64,000 bases of DNA from Orientallactaga sibirica (lineage: Eukaryota; Chordata; Mammalia; Rodentia; Dipodidae), in the NCBI GenBank assembly GCA_036365145.1, contig JAEOAD010000004.1:48762001-48826000 (forward strand), written 5' to 3'. The notes under the pieces were generated by a model, which worked only from the letters and a program-made list of their open reading frames with translations, did not search any database and was not told where the DNA came from. The translations under genes were made by a program, and so were the position numbers. This document shows positions 34,580 through 44,326 of this stretch, piece after piece (the stretch's first letter is position 1; each line of letters begins with the position of its first letter).

Positions 34580-34726
34580 TAATTGGTTTGTTGAAGTAGG
34601 GTCTCACTCTAGCCCAGGCTTACCTGGGATACTCTATGTAGTCTCAGGGTGGCCTTGAACTCACGGAAATCCTCCTACCTCTGCCTCCCAAGTGCTGGGA
34701 TTAAAGGCGTGCACCACAACGCCGGG
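34580..34726 (-). repeat. B1-type SINE
   Basis: AGTAGGGTCTCACTCTAGCC to GTGCACCACAACGCCGGGCC; CTAGCCCTATTTTTTTT on both sides is the duplicated target, which lies in the ID fragment. Confidence 0.9.
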
Positions 34727-34756
34727 CCCTAGCCCTATTTTTTTTTGTCTTTTTAA

Positions 34757-35018
34757 AAAATTTTAAATTTTTATTTATTTTATTTATTTTTTGGAGAGAA
34801 ACAGACAGAGAAGGAGAGGGAGACAGATAGAGATGGGCACGCCAGCAGTCTCTCAGCTGCTCTGAACGAAATCCAGATGCGTGCACCCCTTTGTGGGCAA
34901 GTGCAGCATTGTGCCCTTGTGTCACTTTGCATCTGGCTAAACGTGGGACCTGGAGATTGGAACCCGGTTCTTAGGCTTAGCAGGCAGGCACCTTAACCGC
35001 TAAGCCATCTCTCCAGCC
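34757..35018 (-). repeat. tRNA-derived SINE (long variant)
   Basis: TTATTTTTTGGAGAGAAACA, CAGCAGTCTCTCAGCTGCTC, GCTAAGCCATCTCTCCAGCC; flanked by near-identical TTTTTTGTCTTTTT tracts. Confidence 0.9.
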
Positions 35019-35037
35019 CTTTTTTGTCTTTTTGAAA

Positions 35038-35190
35038 AAACATTTTATTTTGAGACAGGGTCTCACTAGGTTTCTCAAGCTTGCCTTGAACTCACTCCTC
35101 AGTCCAGATCTACCTTGATCTTGAAATCCTCCTGCCTCACCTTCCCAAATATCTGTGGTTACATGTCTGTGCCACAAAGTCTGGTACAAA
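35038..35190 (-). repeat. Old B1-like SINE
   Basis: GAGACAGGGTCTCACTAGGT, GCCTTGAACTCACTCCTCAG, CCTGCCTCACCTTCCCAAAT; diverged antisense copy. Confidence 0.7.
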
Positions 35191-35748
35191 ATTCTTTTCA
35201 ATCAGGAACATATGCCACCAGGGGGAAAGTTCTCTACCATACTTTTAGTGACTGATGTTATCATATATGAATGCTATCTTGAGGCAAGATAATAAGCTTT
35301 CTTGATGTGCCTCCACAAAGGCAACTGTATATGACTTCAATAACATACATGTGTATTTTTTCTTGTCTTAAATCAGACAAAACCAAATAAACTATGCTTA
35401 TATCTCAAAGAAAGGCAACTTTAACTGAACATTAAGTTGAGCTTCATTACCTGGCTGGTCTTTTGGAAGATCCTCCCTCCAGACCTGCAAAGGATGAAAA
35501 GATGTGGGATAACTGTCAGCACATTGGCGTTGTTTTCATTGTACTTGAAATGATAGCTACAGCAATTTAACAAGAACCATATTAAAGGCACCCAAGACTG
35601 AAGGGAAGCAGTCATATTATCTCTCCTCATAGAGGACTGGATACCCTGTCCCAAAGCATCCTCAAGAAAATGATCAGAAGTAATTTGCAAATTCTGCAAT
35701 GCTCCAAGTATAAGGCCAAGTCAAAATCTACTTTTCTTTATTCCTCAA
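35191..35748. other. Unassigned non-coding DNA
   Basis: No gene or repeat recognised. Confidence 0.4.
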
Positions 35749-35763
35749 CTAAAACATTTATTT

Positions 35764-36064
35764 TTTTTTTTAAATTTTTCATACATGGCCCACTGTCTTT
35801 TAACTTTTTAAAATTTTATTTATTTTTGGAGAGAGAGACAGACAGAGAGAGAGGGAGAGGGAGAAGGAGACAGATAAAGATGGGCGCTCCAGCAGTCTCT
35901 CAGCTGCTGTGAACGAAATCCAGATGTGTGCACCCCTTGTGGTCAAGTGCGGCATTGCGCCCTTGCATCACTTTGCATCTGGCTCAACGTGGGACCTGGA
36001 GATTGGAACTGAGTTCTCAGGTTTAGCAGGCAGGCACCTTAACTGCTAAGCCATCTCTCCAGCC
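35764..36064 (-). repeat. tRNA-derived SINE (long variant) with extra 3' segment
   Basis: Antisense SINE body from TTTATTTTTGGAGAGAGAGA to CTAAGCCATCTCTCCAGCC. Beyond its own A-rich end there is about 30 bp of unrelated sequence (TACATGGCCCACTGTCTTTT) and a second inverted A run. The target repeat CTAAAACATTTATTT (35749-35763; 36065-36079) encloses both. Confidence 0.85.
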
Positions 36065-36194
36065 CTAAAACATTTATTTAGATTGTCTTCAACTTCATTT
36101 ATTAATGTTTTCTAGATTTGCATGGACAATTTATTACTACTCTACTTAAATTTATACTTACATGCTTTTTAATATGCTATTAGTCATTTCTCTG

Positions 36195-36540
36195 TTACTG
36201 TTACTAGTACTATGGGATTAAACATGTTGAAAGAAGGGAAGATTTGTTTTGCCACATGTATTCACAGGCTTTAGTCCATAGTTGCTTGGCCTTGTGACCT
36301 TTGTCCCCATGAGGTGGAAGTACAACATAGTGGTGAATGTGAGGCAGAGGAAGTTGCTTCCCTTGTAGCAGCAGGAAAGCAAAAGCAGAGAAGGTACATG
36401 GTCTCCATGTTCTCTTCCAGGACACTGTCCCAATAACCTTGCTTCCTTATACTAGGGCCCATCTCCAAGGTTTCATTAGATGATGTAGTACAATTAGCTA
36501 TTTAAAGGAACAAGCCCGTAAAACATGAGCCTTTGAGGAT
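36195..36540 (-). mobile_element. Possible antisense LTR fragment (MaLR/ERVL group)
   Basis: GGCTTTAGTCCATAGTTGCT, GAGGCAGAGGAAGTTGCTTC and GCAGCAGGAAAGCAAAAGCA follow the order of antisense MaLR-type LTRs, but no terminal dinucleotides are clear. Confidence 0.35.
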
Positions 36541-36627
36541 ACATAAGATCCGACCTATCACATGAACTACTGCAAATGGAATTACATAAGATATGACCTC
36601 TCACATGCACTACCTGTACATGGAATC
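36541..36627. repeat. Two-copy tandem repeat, ~43-bp unit
   Basis: ACATAAGATCCGACCTATCA... and ACATAAGATATGACCTCTCA... are adjacent diverged copies, each ending near TGGAAT. Confidence 0.7.
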
Positions 36628-36837
36628 ACTTTTTTTGCTTTTTTTAAATTGGTCTTTGCTGAGGAATACAGGAGACAATTGACTACCAATGACACTTTAG
36701 TTACAAATACATAGATTATGAAGATGTGGGCTCTGATTCATATAATTAAATGATCCAATTATTATATAACAATTCCTACATCAGATTTAAAACTTGGCAA
36801 ATTACAACTACCTGAAGTAAATAATAGTGTAGTTCAG

Positions 36838-37057
36838 GGCTAGAGAGATAGCTTAGTGGTTAAGCACTTGCCTGTGAAGCCTAAGGACCCTGGTTTGAGG
36901 CTCAAATCCCCAGTACCCACATAAGCCAGATGCACAAGGTGGTGCATGCACCTGGAGTTCACTTGCAGTGGTTGGAGGCCCTGGTGTGCCCATTCTGTCC
37001 CTCTCTCTTTCTGCCTCTTTGTCTGTCTGTTGCTCTCAAATAATTAAATTAAAATAA
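36838..37057 (+). repeat. tRNA-derived SINE
   Basis: GGGCTAGAGAGATAGCTTAG to CTCTCAAATAATTAAATTAA; flanked by AATAGTGTAGTTC / AATAGTATAGTTC. Confidence 0.9.
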
Positions 37058-37159
37058 ACAAAAAATAGTATAGTTCTATTGCCTGAACAAATTACATGCT
37101 ATAAAGTCTTATGTTATATAATCTGAGTTTATTCTTTCCAAAATATTTTCCTTATTTTT

Positions 37160-37470
37160 TTGTATCTATATGTGTGTATGGTATGTATATGTGCACATAT
37201 ATTTGTATATGAGTGTACAAATTCCTTCACTTTTTTTGTGTGCATGTGTGCATGTGTATGTGAAGGCTAGAAGTTGACTTTGATTGTCTGCTGTAGTGCA
37301 CTCTACTTTATTAGGACAGGGTCTTTCACTGGACCCAGAACTCACCAATTTGATGATGATTAATGGAATATGTCACCCTGTCTGATACTGATATGGGCTC
37401 CAGGGATCCATACTCAAGTCCTCTTGCTAGTGCAGTAAGTGCCATACTAATGGAATCATCTTAACAGCCT
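37160..37470 (-). repeat. B4-type SINE (antisense)
   Basis: GT/AT-rich start, GACAGGGTCTTTCACTGGAC, CCATACTCAAGTCCTCTTGC, and an inverted head ending near AACAGCC. Diverged. Confidence 0.6.
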
Positions 37471-38113
37471 CTAAACTGTATTGCTTTGCAGGACTCTGAG
37501 ATTTCTACTACTCAAGTCTTCCTCAGACACATAAATTAGGAGAGTATTGATCTCCTCGTATGTTAACCCGCTTAATCCATTCGAAGTTCCTCTTCTGACT
37601 GCTTCCATATGATTAGTCTCATATGCCCCAACAACTTGAGCCCACCAAAGCTATAGAAGAAAACCAAAAACATATAATAGAAGCTCTAAAAACCAGGACA
37701 CTTTTTAGTGCTTACTTCACATTTCTTCAAATCAGAATAGTTAGACATGCCTTTCACCATTTCCAGTGGAATTTATGGATCACCATTCTGCATAACAACA
37801 TAATTTTCCTGGATTACAGATAATTGTTGGATCCTCTTTCCTGTAAATGCATTTGTTATGTTAACTAAAATTCCGTGTTTTACACCCACCATTTTGCTTT
37901 CAAGCAAGCTGCTTGATATGGACATTTTGTTGATAAAGTATAACCAATCATATAATTCTATTCATGAAGAATTTATCATATTAGCATTAATTTAGTAAAA
38001 TTTAACTTCAGAAAGTGAATAATTAACCTTTTAATAGCCCAAAGTCTCAATATCTCCCTTCTACATATTTTAATGGCATTTTATTTACTACAATTAAAAG
38101 TGTATCCAGACAA
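37471..38113. other. Unassigned non-coding DNA
   Basis: No gene or repeat recognised. Confidence 0.4.
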
Positions 38114-38434
38114 CTCAGGGATGGGGAAATGGCTCAGCTGTTAAAGGTGCTTGCTTACAAGCCTGACAGCCTAAGTTGTATTCTCTGGACCCCATATAAA
38201 TATGGATACAAAGTGGTACATGCATCTATAATCCAAATGTGCCTACATCAATGGGAGGCTGAGTGAGGAGAACCTGAAAGCTCATAGAACAGCTGGACTG
38301 GCACACACACAGGGACAAAAGAACAACAGCAATCCTGTCTCAAAAAATAAAGAAGGTTGCAATGAAAGGCTAAACACCTCCAGGTTATCCTCTGACCTCC
38401 ACATGTGCACCATTGTTCATGTGTACACATACAC

Positions 38435-38465
<31 letters not shown>

Positions 38466-38494
38466 AACATCCACACATAAATGCACATTAAAAA
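38114..38494 (+). repeat. B4/RSINE1-like SINE with (CA)n tail
   Basis: CAGGGATGGGGAAATGGCTC head, CAAAGTGGTACATGCATCTA, CCTGTCTCAAAAAATAAAGA, TCCTCTGACCTCCACATGTG and (CA)n at about 38427-38464. Confidence 0.8.
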
Positions 38495-38836
38495 AGAAGG
38501 AAAACTCAAGCCCATATGAATATGTATTTGGGCCAATTGGATCAGCACTATTGCTATTTTCTATACATTATTTCTAGCTGTTTCTTTATTTGACTTAGAA
38601 ATTGCTCTTCTACTTCTTCTTCCCTGAGCCTCACACATAAAACTAAGTATAATGACAGCATTAAGATAACATACTCTTTAGTCCCAGGTTGGCCTCAGAC
38701 TCACAGCAATCTTTCTACCTCTGTCTCCTGTGTGCTGGGATTAAAGAGGTGTGTCACCATGTCTGGTGATAGCATTAATTTTTAATCTTTGCACTAGGAT
38801 TAGCCAATGAGTGAATTCAGAAAAGACTAAAATGAA
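38495..38836 (+). pseudogene. MT-ND3: NUMT segment: ND3 (C-terminal two-thirds), split by a B1
   Basis: CAAGCCCATATGAATATGTA corresponds to the conserved Asn-Pro-Tyr-Glu-Cys region (the Cys codon is now TAT). TTTGACTTAGAAATTGCTCT reads FDLEIAL, a signature of ND3, a complex I membrane subunit. After the SINE, GGATTAGCCAATGAGTGAAT and CTAAAATGAATTGAATAA give the ND3 end. It cannot be expressed from nuclear DNA under the standard code. Confidence 0.85.
38672..38768 (-). repeat. B1-type SINE fragment inside the NUMT
   Basis: AGTCCCAGGTTGGCCTCAGA to GTGTGTCACCATGTCTGGTG, antisense. The ND3 motif ACAGCATTAA / ATAGCATTAA repeats on both sides as target duplication, so the B1 came after the NUMT. 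Confidence 0.8.
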
Positions 38837-38905
38837 TTGAATAATATTAAAATTAGTTTTATAAATGATTTTAACTCGTTATCTTTATAATTACCCACAA
38901 TTTAC
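38837..38905 (+). pseudogene. MT-TR: NUMT segment: mitochondrial tRNA-Arg remnant
   Basis: Between ND3 and ND4L lies a tRNA-sized AT-rich stretch containing AATGATTTTAACTCGTTATC, a diverged form of the tRNA-Arg anticodon arm (normally around TCG). The anticodon itself is altered, so this is a fossil. Confidence 0.65.
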
Positions 38906-39191
38906 TTATATATACATACATATATATACATTATGGTTTTTATTACATCTTATTTAAATACTATAATCTAATGATCTCATATCTACTCTCTTATGTTTAA
39001 AAGGTATAATATTATCTATACTTACTATAAGAGCCTTAGTTATCTTAAGTTTCCATTAGATATTATCCTACATAATTCCCACTGCTATTCTAGCTTTAGT
39101 GGCCTGTGAGGCAACCATGGGATTCACATTACTTATTGTAGTATCTAATGTATTTAAAAATATGTTCAAAACCTTAATCTCATGATGTTAA
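38906..39191 (+). pseudogene. MT-ND4L: NUMT segment: ND4L
   Basis: ATGATCTCATATCTACTCTC, GGTATAATATTATCTATACT and GCCTGTGAGGCAACCATGGG follow ND4L order; the last reads ACEATMG, the conserved Ala-Cys-Glu-Ala segment. TTCAAAACCTTAATCTC is the C-terminus. A TATA-rich microsatellite has grown near the start (about 38908-38935). Confidence 0.85.
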
Positions 39192-40014
39192 AAATAAGTT
39201 TGTACAATTTTATGCTGATTCCTTTAACATGGCATATTTTTAAACTCCATACTTAATTAATACCACTTCCCACAGCTAATACTTAACTTTAAAACCCTTT
39301 TTATGTTTAATGAAAATATTCTAAACTTTTAATTAATATTTTTCTTCTGATTCATTATCAGCTCCTCTTCTAATACTAACCAATTGACTTTGATTTATAG
39401 TTATAGCAAGCCAACATCACCTATTCAAAAACCTCTAATTCAGAAGAAACTTTAGATCTCTATAAATTTTACTTCAAGTTTCTCTAGTTATAATATTTAG
39501 AGCCACTGAATTAATTTTGTTTTATCTTTTCTTAAGCTGCACTAATTCCTATCCTAATTATTATTGCTTGATAAGGAACTCAGACAGAATAAATATTTTC
39601 TATTTCATACTCATATTGGATCTCTCCCTCAATTGGCAGCTATAATTTACCCAAAACATTTCAGAAACTCTCAATTTTCTGCACATACTACACTAATTCA
39701 CATCATCAATTCATGATCAGGCTTATAATTATCATACAAAACAGTCATATCCAAAATACAATTAAATGGTGCACACACTGACTGACTAAAGCACACATAG
39801 AAGCTACTATTGCAGGTTCAATCATTTTTAGAATCAATCTTATTAATATTAAGGAATATGATGCAATAGGAATGACTATTTTATTAATAGCATTGACAGA
39901 TTGAACAACTTATTCGTTGCAATTTCTATCTTTATGAGGCACAGTTATAAAAAGTTTTATTTGTTCATGACACACAATCAAAATCATTATTTGCACATTC
40001 ATCAATAATATAGT
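39185..40014 (+). pseudogene. MT-ND4: NUMT segment: ND4, N-terminal part
   Basis: Begins at the ATGTTAA overlap with ND4L. Recognisable blocks include ATAGCAAGCCAACATCACCT, GCCACTGAATTAATTTTGTT, CTAATTATTATTGCTTGATAAGGAA (TGA as Trp), ATAGAAGCTACTATTGCAGG and CTTTATGAGGCACAGTTATA. It stops near 40014 in a T run, well before the ND4 C-terminus. Frames are broken by indels. Confidence 0.87.
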
Positions 40015-40149
40015 GCTTTTTTTTTTGCAATTTAAAATCAAACACCATAAGACAGTACATGGCCTGACTTCATCAATATTATTTTCCTGACTCAATTTAT
40101 GGGTAAATCCATAGCTGAACCATAATTCTAGCCAGGGGACTATATTCTT

Positions 40150-40490
40150 TGTTGTGATGTTTGTGTGTGTTGCACGTATATGATTGTGTTGTGTGTGTTC
40201 AGGTGTATGCGTGTGGGTGCACACATGCCAGGTGTATGTGTCAGAGGACAAGTTTGAGTGAAGTCCTGCCCTTTTTACCTTCCTATCTTGTTTGAGAAAG
40301 GGCCTCTTGGTTTCTGCATCCAGCAGGTTAGATGGTCCGTGAGCTTCTAGGTGATTCTCCTGTCTCATCTTCCTGTCTTGCCCCAGACACACTGAGATTA
40401 TAGACACTAGCTCTACAGCCTTAGCTTTTCATAAATCCAGACCCAGGTACTCATGCTTGCAGCCTTCTCAATTCCCTAAACCATCTCCAC
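40150..40490 (-). repeat. B4-type SINE (antisense)
   Basis: GT-rich start, ACCTTCCTATCTTGTTTGAG, GGTGATTCTCCTGTCTCATC, CCCAGGTACTCATGCTTGCA and CTAAACCATCTCCACAC. Confidence 0.7.
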
Positions 40491-40499
40491 ACTGCAAGA

Positions 40500-41215
40500 T
40501 CTTAATATCACAAAACCCGCACTGTGGGTCTTTACTGTTTCTGGGGGTCTTTGGCCACTGATGTCCTGGGCAAGGGAGGGAGGAGTTGGGGGGGAAGCAG
40601 GGTCCATCCTGGAGTAGCGGGTGAGTGTGACGATGATGACGGGCAATGAACACCTGGGAGACCATCTGATGGACAGCACTCGTTTATTCAAAAGGGGAGT
40701 GGGTTTATAAACACTTGGGGAAGGTTGAGATGGCACATACAGACTATATGGTGATCGGATGCATAGTTTATAGATTGCTATCTAAGTGGCTGAAGAACTA
40801 GTAACTTCAAAGCTGTGAGGAGAGGAGCTGCGAGAGAAGATAAGGGGAATGGCAGAAGGCTGTGACTTCAAAGCTGTGGGGGAGGAGCTGAGAGAGATGG
40901 TGGAAAGGCTATGTGACTTCAGCCACATAAGAGTCTCTTGGACAGCTAGCCACAAGGTCAGGAACTGTGGGGGGTGAAGTCTGACTTATGGAATGGTCAG
41001 AGCCTTTGGGGGTCCAGGGGGAGGGCCTCATAAGTTCTGCCCATTCTGGGCGATGACAGGGCACACTGCAACCTGCAACCTAGCGTAGGGAGAGCCAGTC
41101 GCAGTCACCAGGGCCAGTTGCAACTCCACAGCCCAGGGTCCCAGGCCATGTCCAACAGTTCAGGCCAGCCTCCCCACAGTCCCAGCCCATTTTTGACAAT
41201 GCCCAACACCGCACA
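40500..41215 (-). mobile_element. Candidate endogenous retrovirus LTR (antisense) with repeated U3 units
   Basis: On the minus strand a long U3 leads to GTGTTTATAAACCCACTCCC (TATA-like), then CTTTTGAATAAACGAGTGCT (AATAAA and R start), then a C-rich U5. The same ATAAACGAGT string occurs at the R of the 23.2-kb LTR. U3 holds a roughly 60-bp repeat (CTTCAAAGCTGTG near 40804 and 40866, + strand) like retroviral enhancer duplications. Boundaries are approximate. Confidence 0.5.
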
Positions 41216-41328
41216 ATGCTGCAAAGCTTAAGACAATGCTTTAGCTCAATTATAAATTCCAGATTTTCAATTAAGATTTTAACACCTTAGAGAATGTTGA
41301 GTGAAAATGAGTTAAGAATAACATTTAG

Positions 41329-41543
41329 GGGCTGGAAAGATGGCTTAGTGGTTAAGGCAGTTGCCTGTGAAGCCTAAGGACCCAGGTTCGATTCTCTAGG
41401 TCCCACGTAAGTCAGATGAACAAGGTGGCACATGCATATGGAGCTCATCTGTAGTGGCTAGAGGCCCTGGCACACCCATTCTCTCTTTCTCTTTCTCCCT
41501 CTCTGTCTCAATTAAAAATAAATCAATTAAAAAATGAAACAAT
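41329..41543 (+). repeat. tRNA-derived SINE
   Basis: GGGCTGGAAAGATGGCTTAG to AATTAAAAATAAATCAATTA; flanked by AATAACATTTAG / AATAACATTCAG. Confidence 0.92.
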
Positions 41544-42100
41544 AAAAATAACATTCAGATAGTTGGATCATTTCTAACACTAAAAAGCAGAAATGGGGAA
41601 TGGTGAAACTTTATTACTTATCCCTGGGTGGTAGATTTTCCCTTAAGTATAGGAGCATAAAAGAGTGGTTAGTTTTTGTCTCCCATAGCATAGAAGAATC
41701 CATGAGCAGTTTAGTTTCATGCCAGGTACAGCCTTTATCTCAACCTCAACAGGAGCACTTCAATAACTCTACAGGACAGCTGGCATTATATGGCCTGTCT
41801 GGGCTATAGTGGCCACTTCCAACATGACTCACTCACATGGTTGACAGATGAGGGCTCTTCTTTTCTGGGTTTCTGAACCTCTCTACAAAGGTGCTTGAAT
41901 GTCCTCAACATGAAGCAAAAGCATTTAAAATTTTTTTTTTTGTTTTTATTTTTTGCCAGAGCAGGTGATCTTAAAAGAAGGGGCAAGGGAAATTGGTGTC
42001 TTTTGCTACAGAGCCTCATAGAGCACACAGCATAACACCACTTCCCTCATTCATTCATTCGCTCATACATTCAATTTGAAATGTGTTCCAAAGCAAGTAT
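41544..42100. other. Unassigned non-coding DNA
   Basis: No gene or repeat recognised. Confidence 0.4.
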
Positions 42101-42205
42101 TTAGCATTGGCACATGCTTGTAATCCCACCACTTAGGAGGCTGGGGCAGAAGGATCATGAGTTTGAAGCTAGTCTGAACTACAGCACAGGACTCTCTCTC
42201 AAAAC
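42101..42205 (+). repeat. Old B1-like SINE, host of the next SINE
   Basis: GCATTGGCACATGCTTGTAA, GGAGGCTGGGGCAGAAGGAT, CTCTCTCTCAAAAC; diverged. Confidence 0.7.
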
Positions 42206-42215
42206 ATGTGCCCTT

Positions 42216-42450
42216 GGGCTGGACACATGGCTTAGTGGTTAAGGCATTTGCCTGCGAAGCCCAAGGACCCAGGTTCGATTACCCAGGACCCATGTAAGCC
42301 GGATGCACAAGGGGCACATGTGTCTGGAGTTTGTTTGTAGTGGCTAGAGGCCCTGATATGCCCATCCTCTCTCTATCTGTCTCTATCTCTCTCTGCTTGC
42401 AAATAAATAAACAAAATTTAAAAAAAAATGAGGAACTGAGTTAAAAAAAA
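42216..42450 (+). repeat. tRNA-derived SINE with extra 3' segment between two A runs
   Basis: GGGCTGGACACATGGCTTAG to CAAATAAATAAACAAAATTT, an A run, then TGAGGAACTGAGTT, then a second A run. ATGTGCCCTT at 42206-42215 and about 42452-42461 is the duplicated target enclosing all of it. Confidence 0.9.
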
Positions 42451-42704
42451 AATGTGCCCTTAAGTCTAGCTCATAATTTAGGGAAAAATAATTAAGCTCC
42501 ACATCTAAAAGAAAAACAATCAAATAATTTTCAATTTTTTTCTTCTTATTTTAAAATCACCAATATAAAACTACCAATCAAAACGTACTCAATTTGTTCT
42601 TATTGATATATACATATGAAATAAAATGATTTATAAATTAACAGGATATCAAAGTATTTTGGATGATTTTAGTTAATTATTTGTCTTGTTCTATTAAAAG
42701 TTAT

Positions 42705-42862
42705 AAAGGTGGGAGGTGGGAGCTGGGAGCTGTATGTGGAGGCACATGACTGCAACGCCAGTACTCCAGAGGATGAGGCAGGAAGATCACTTAGACTCAG
42801 GGATTCAGAAACAGCCAGGGCATTACCAGACCCCATCTCAAAGCAGCAGCAAAATCAAAAAG
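42705..42862 (+). repeat. Old 7SL-derived SINE (proto-B1-like)
   Basis: GAGGCACATGACTGCAACGC, GATGAGGCAGGAAGATCACT, CAGACCCCATCTCAAAGCAG. Very diverged. Confidence 0.5.
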
Positions 42863-42945
42863 TTGATAGAGGTAACATAAAAATCTGTCTTTATAAAAAA
42901 ATCTTTGGCTGTGCCTAGGCTCCTACTATCTTTCCAGTTTTCAAT

Positions 42946-43050
42946 TTGAGGAGGATTGCCATGGGATCAAGGCCAGCTTGCACCACAGAATGAGTTCTAG
43001 GTCATCCTGGCTACAGTGAGACCTTGTCTCAAAACAAACAAACAACAAAA
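42946..43050 (+). repeat. B1-type SINE, 5'-truncated
   Basis: AGGATTGCCATGGGATCAAG to CTTGTCTCAAAACAAACAAA. Confidence 0.75.
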
Positions 43051-43131
43051 AGAGCCAATTTAATGAAAGGTAACCACCAATAAAAATAATTAAGAATATA
43101 TTTGATGATAATAATGTAAAATTTGAACATG

Positions 43132-43318
43132 GGGGTTGGAGAGATGGCTTAGCTGTTAAGGTGTTTGCCTGTGAAGCCTAAGAACCTAGGTTTGATTCCC
43201 CAGAACCCACATAAGCCAGATGCACATGGTGGCACATGATTCTGGAGCTCATTTGCAGTGGCTAGAGACCCTGGCCCATTCTCTCTCTCTCTAATAAATA
43301 AATAAAAATAAAATATAA
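43132..43318 (+). repeat. tRNA-derived SINE
   Basis: GGGGTTGGAGAGATGGCTTA to TCTCTAATAAATAAATAAAA. Confidence 0.92.
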
Positions 43319-43454
43319 AATATGAAAACGTACATAAGCAATTATCATGGTAAAAGAATTTGTTAGTTTACCAAAAAGGTAAATTAAATGTAACATAGAT
43401 TTTATTTAAATATTAAAAAGCATGTATAAAATTTAACATAATTATACTAACCTG

Positions 43455-43612
43455 AGCCAGGCATGGTGGCACATGCCTTTAAACCCAGCACTCGGGAGGC
43501 AGAGGTAGGAGGATGGCCATGAGTTTGAGGCCACCCTGAAACTACTGAGTGAATTCCAGGTCAGCCTGGGCTAGAGTGAGACCCTACCTCAAAAAAACAA
43601 ACAAAAACATAA
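43455..43612 (+). repeat. B1-type SINE
   Basis: AGCCAGGCATGGTGGCACAT to ACCTCAAAAAAACAAACAAA; ATTATACTAACC on both sides is the duplicated target. Confidence 0.92.
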
Positions 43613-43829
43613 TATATATATATTATACTAACCATCTACACAGGTATGAATTTGTGTATGTCTAGATACTTATTATGAAATAGTAAGATTAATGTTAAAA
43701 GACTATATGTTAAAGATCAAATTGCTAACTCAATGCTAGTAGATTTATTCATTTTTAAAAGACTTATAAGTCTCTTATTAAAATATATGCATTTATTGTA
43801 AATAGTAACTTACAAAATGTAATTTTTGG

Positions 43830-44130
43830 TGTGCATGTGTGGAGTGGCATAAGCACGTGTATGCAGAGACCAGAGAACTTCAGATGCTCTCCTCTTGCTC
43901 ATACTTCCTTGAGACAGGTCTCTCCATTAGCCCAGAGGAGCTGCTGTTTTCCTTTAGGAGCCTCAGCAAGTCTCACGTCTCTGCCACCCCCACCCATAAT
44001 TCCTGTGGACAGGATTGTTTTTTTTTTTTTTTTTTTTTTTTTGGCTTCTAGGAAGTGGAACGCAGACAGTCTCAGGCCATCACAGACCTTCATGTTTAAG
44101 TGGACAAGGGCTCTTAACCACTGAGCCTTC
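43830..44130 (-). repeat. B4-type SINE (antisense) with internal T run
   Basis: GTGCATGTGTGGAGTGGCAT, CTTCCTTGAGACAGGTCTCT, a 24-base T run at 44019-44042, then GCTCTTAACCACTGAGCCTT as the inverted head. Confidence 0.65.
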
Positions 44131-44174
44131 TCTGAAAAAGATGATAGGAAGATGGATCAATCGATCTTGAGTGA

Positions 44175-44326
44175 GCACATGCCGTGGCCTCTTGCAACTG
44201 CAGAGAGACCCCAGAGGCATGTACACTATGTGTGTCCATCTGGCTTTACGTAGGTCCTAGGGAATGGAACCTGACTGTCAGGTTTTGCAAAAGCCTTTGA
44301 CCACTGAACTACCTTCTTGAACCCCC
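44175..44326 (-). repeat. Old tRNA-derived SINE
   Basis: GCATGTACACTATGTGTGTC, ATCTGGCTTTACGTAGGTCC, GACCACTGAACTACCTTCTT; diverged antisense copy. Confidence 0.7.

Larger units (their letters stand above)
38495..40014 (+). pseudogene. NUMT: nuclear copy of mtDNA, ND3 - tRNA-Arg - ND4L - ND4 (5' half)
   Basis: About 1.4 kb of mitochondrial sequence in genome order, on one strand, split by a B1. Order and spacing match the mammalian mtDNA segment, including the 7-bp ND4L/ND4 overlap (ATGTTAA at 39185-39191). TGA stands where Trp is expected in several places, as in the vertebrate mitochondrial code. Many substitutions and frame breaks show it is an old nuclear insertion, not functional. Confidence 0.88.

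Noticed and set aside
39910..40407. 165-codon open frame on the minus strand
   Set aside because: It lies antisense to the NUMT ND4 segment and runs into a B4 element; no domain is recognisable.
41329..41400. tRNA-like promoter boxes at many GGGCTGGAGAGATGGCTTAG sites
   Set aside because: They are the heads of dispersed SINEs, not tRNA genes: no acceptor stem or cloverleaf closes.
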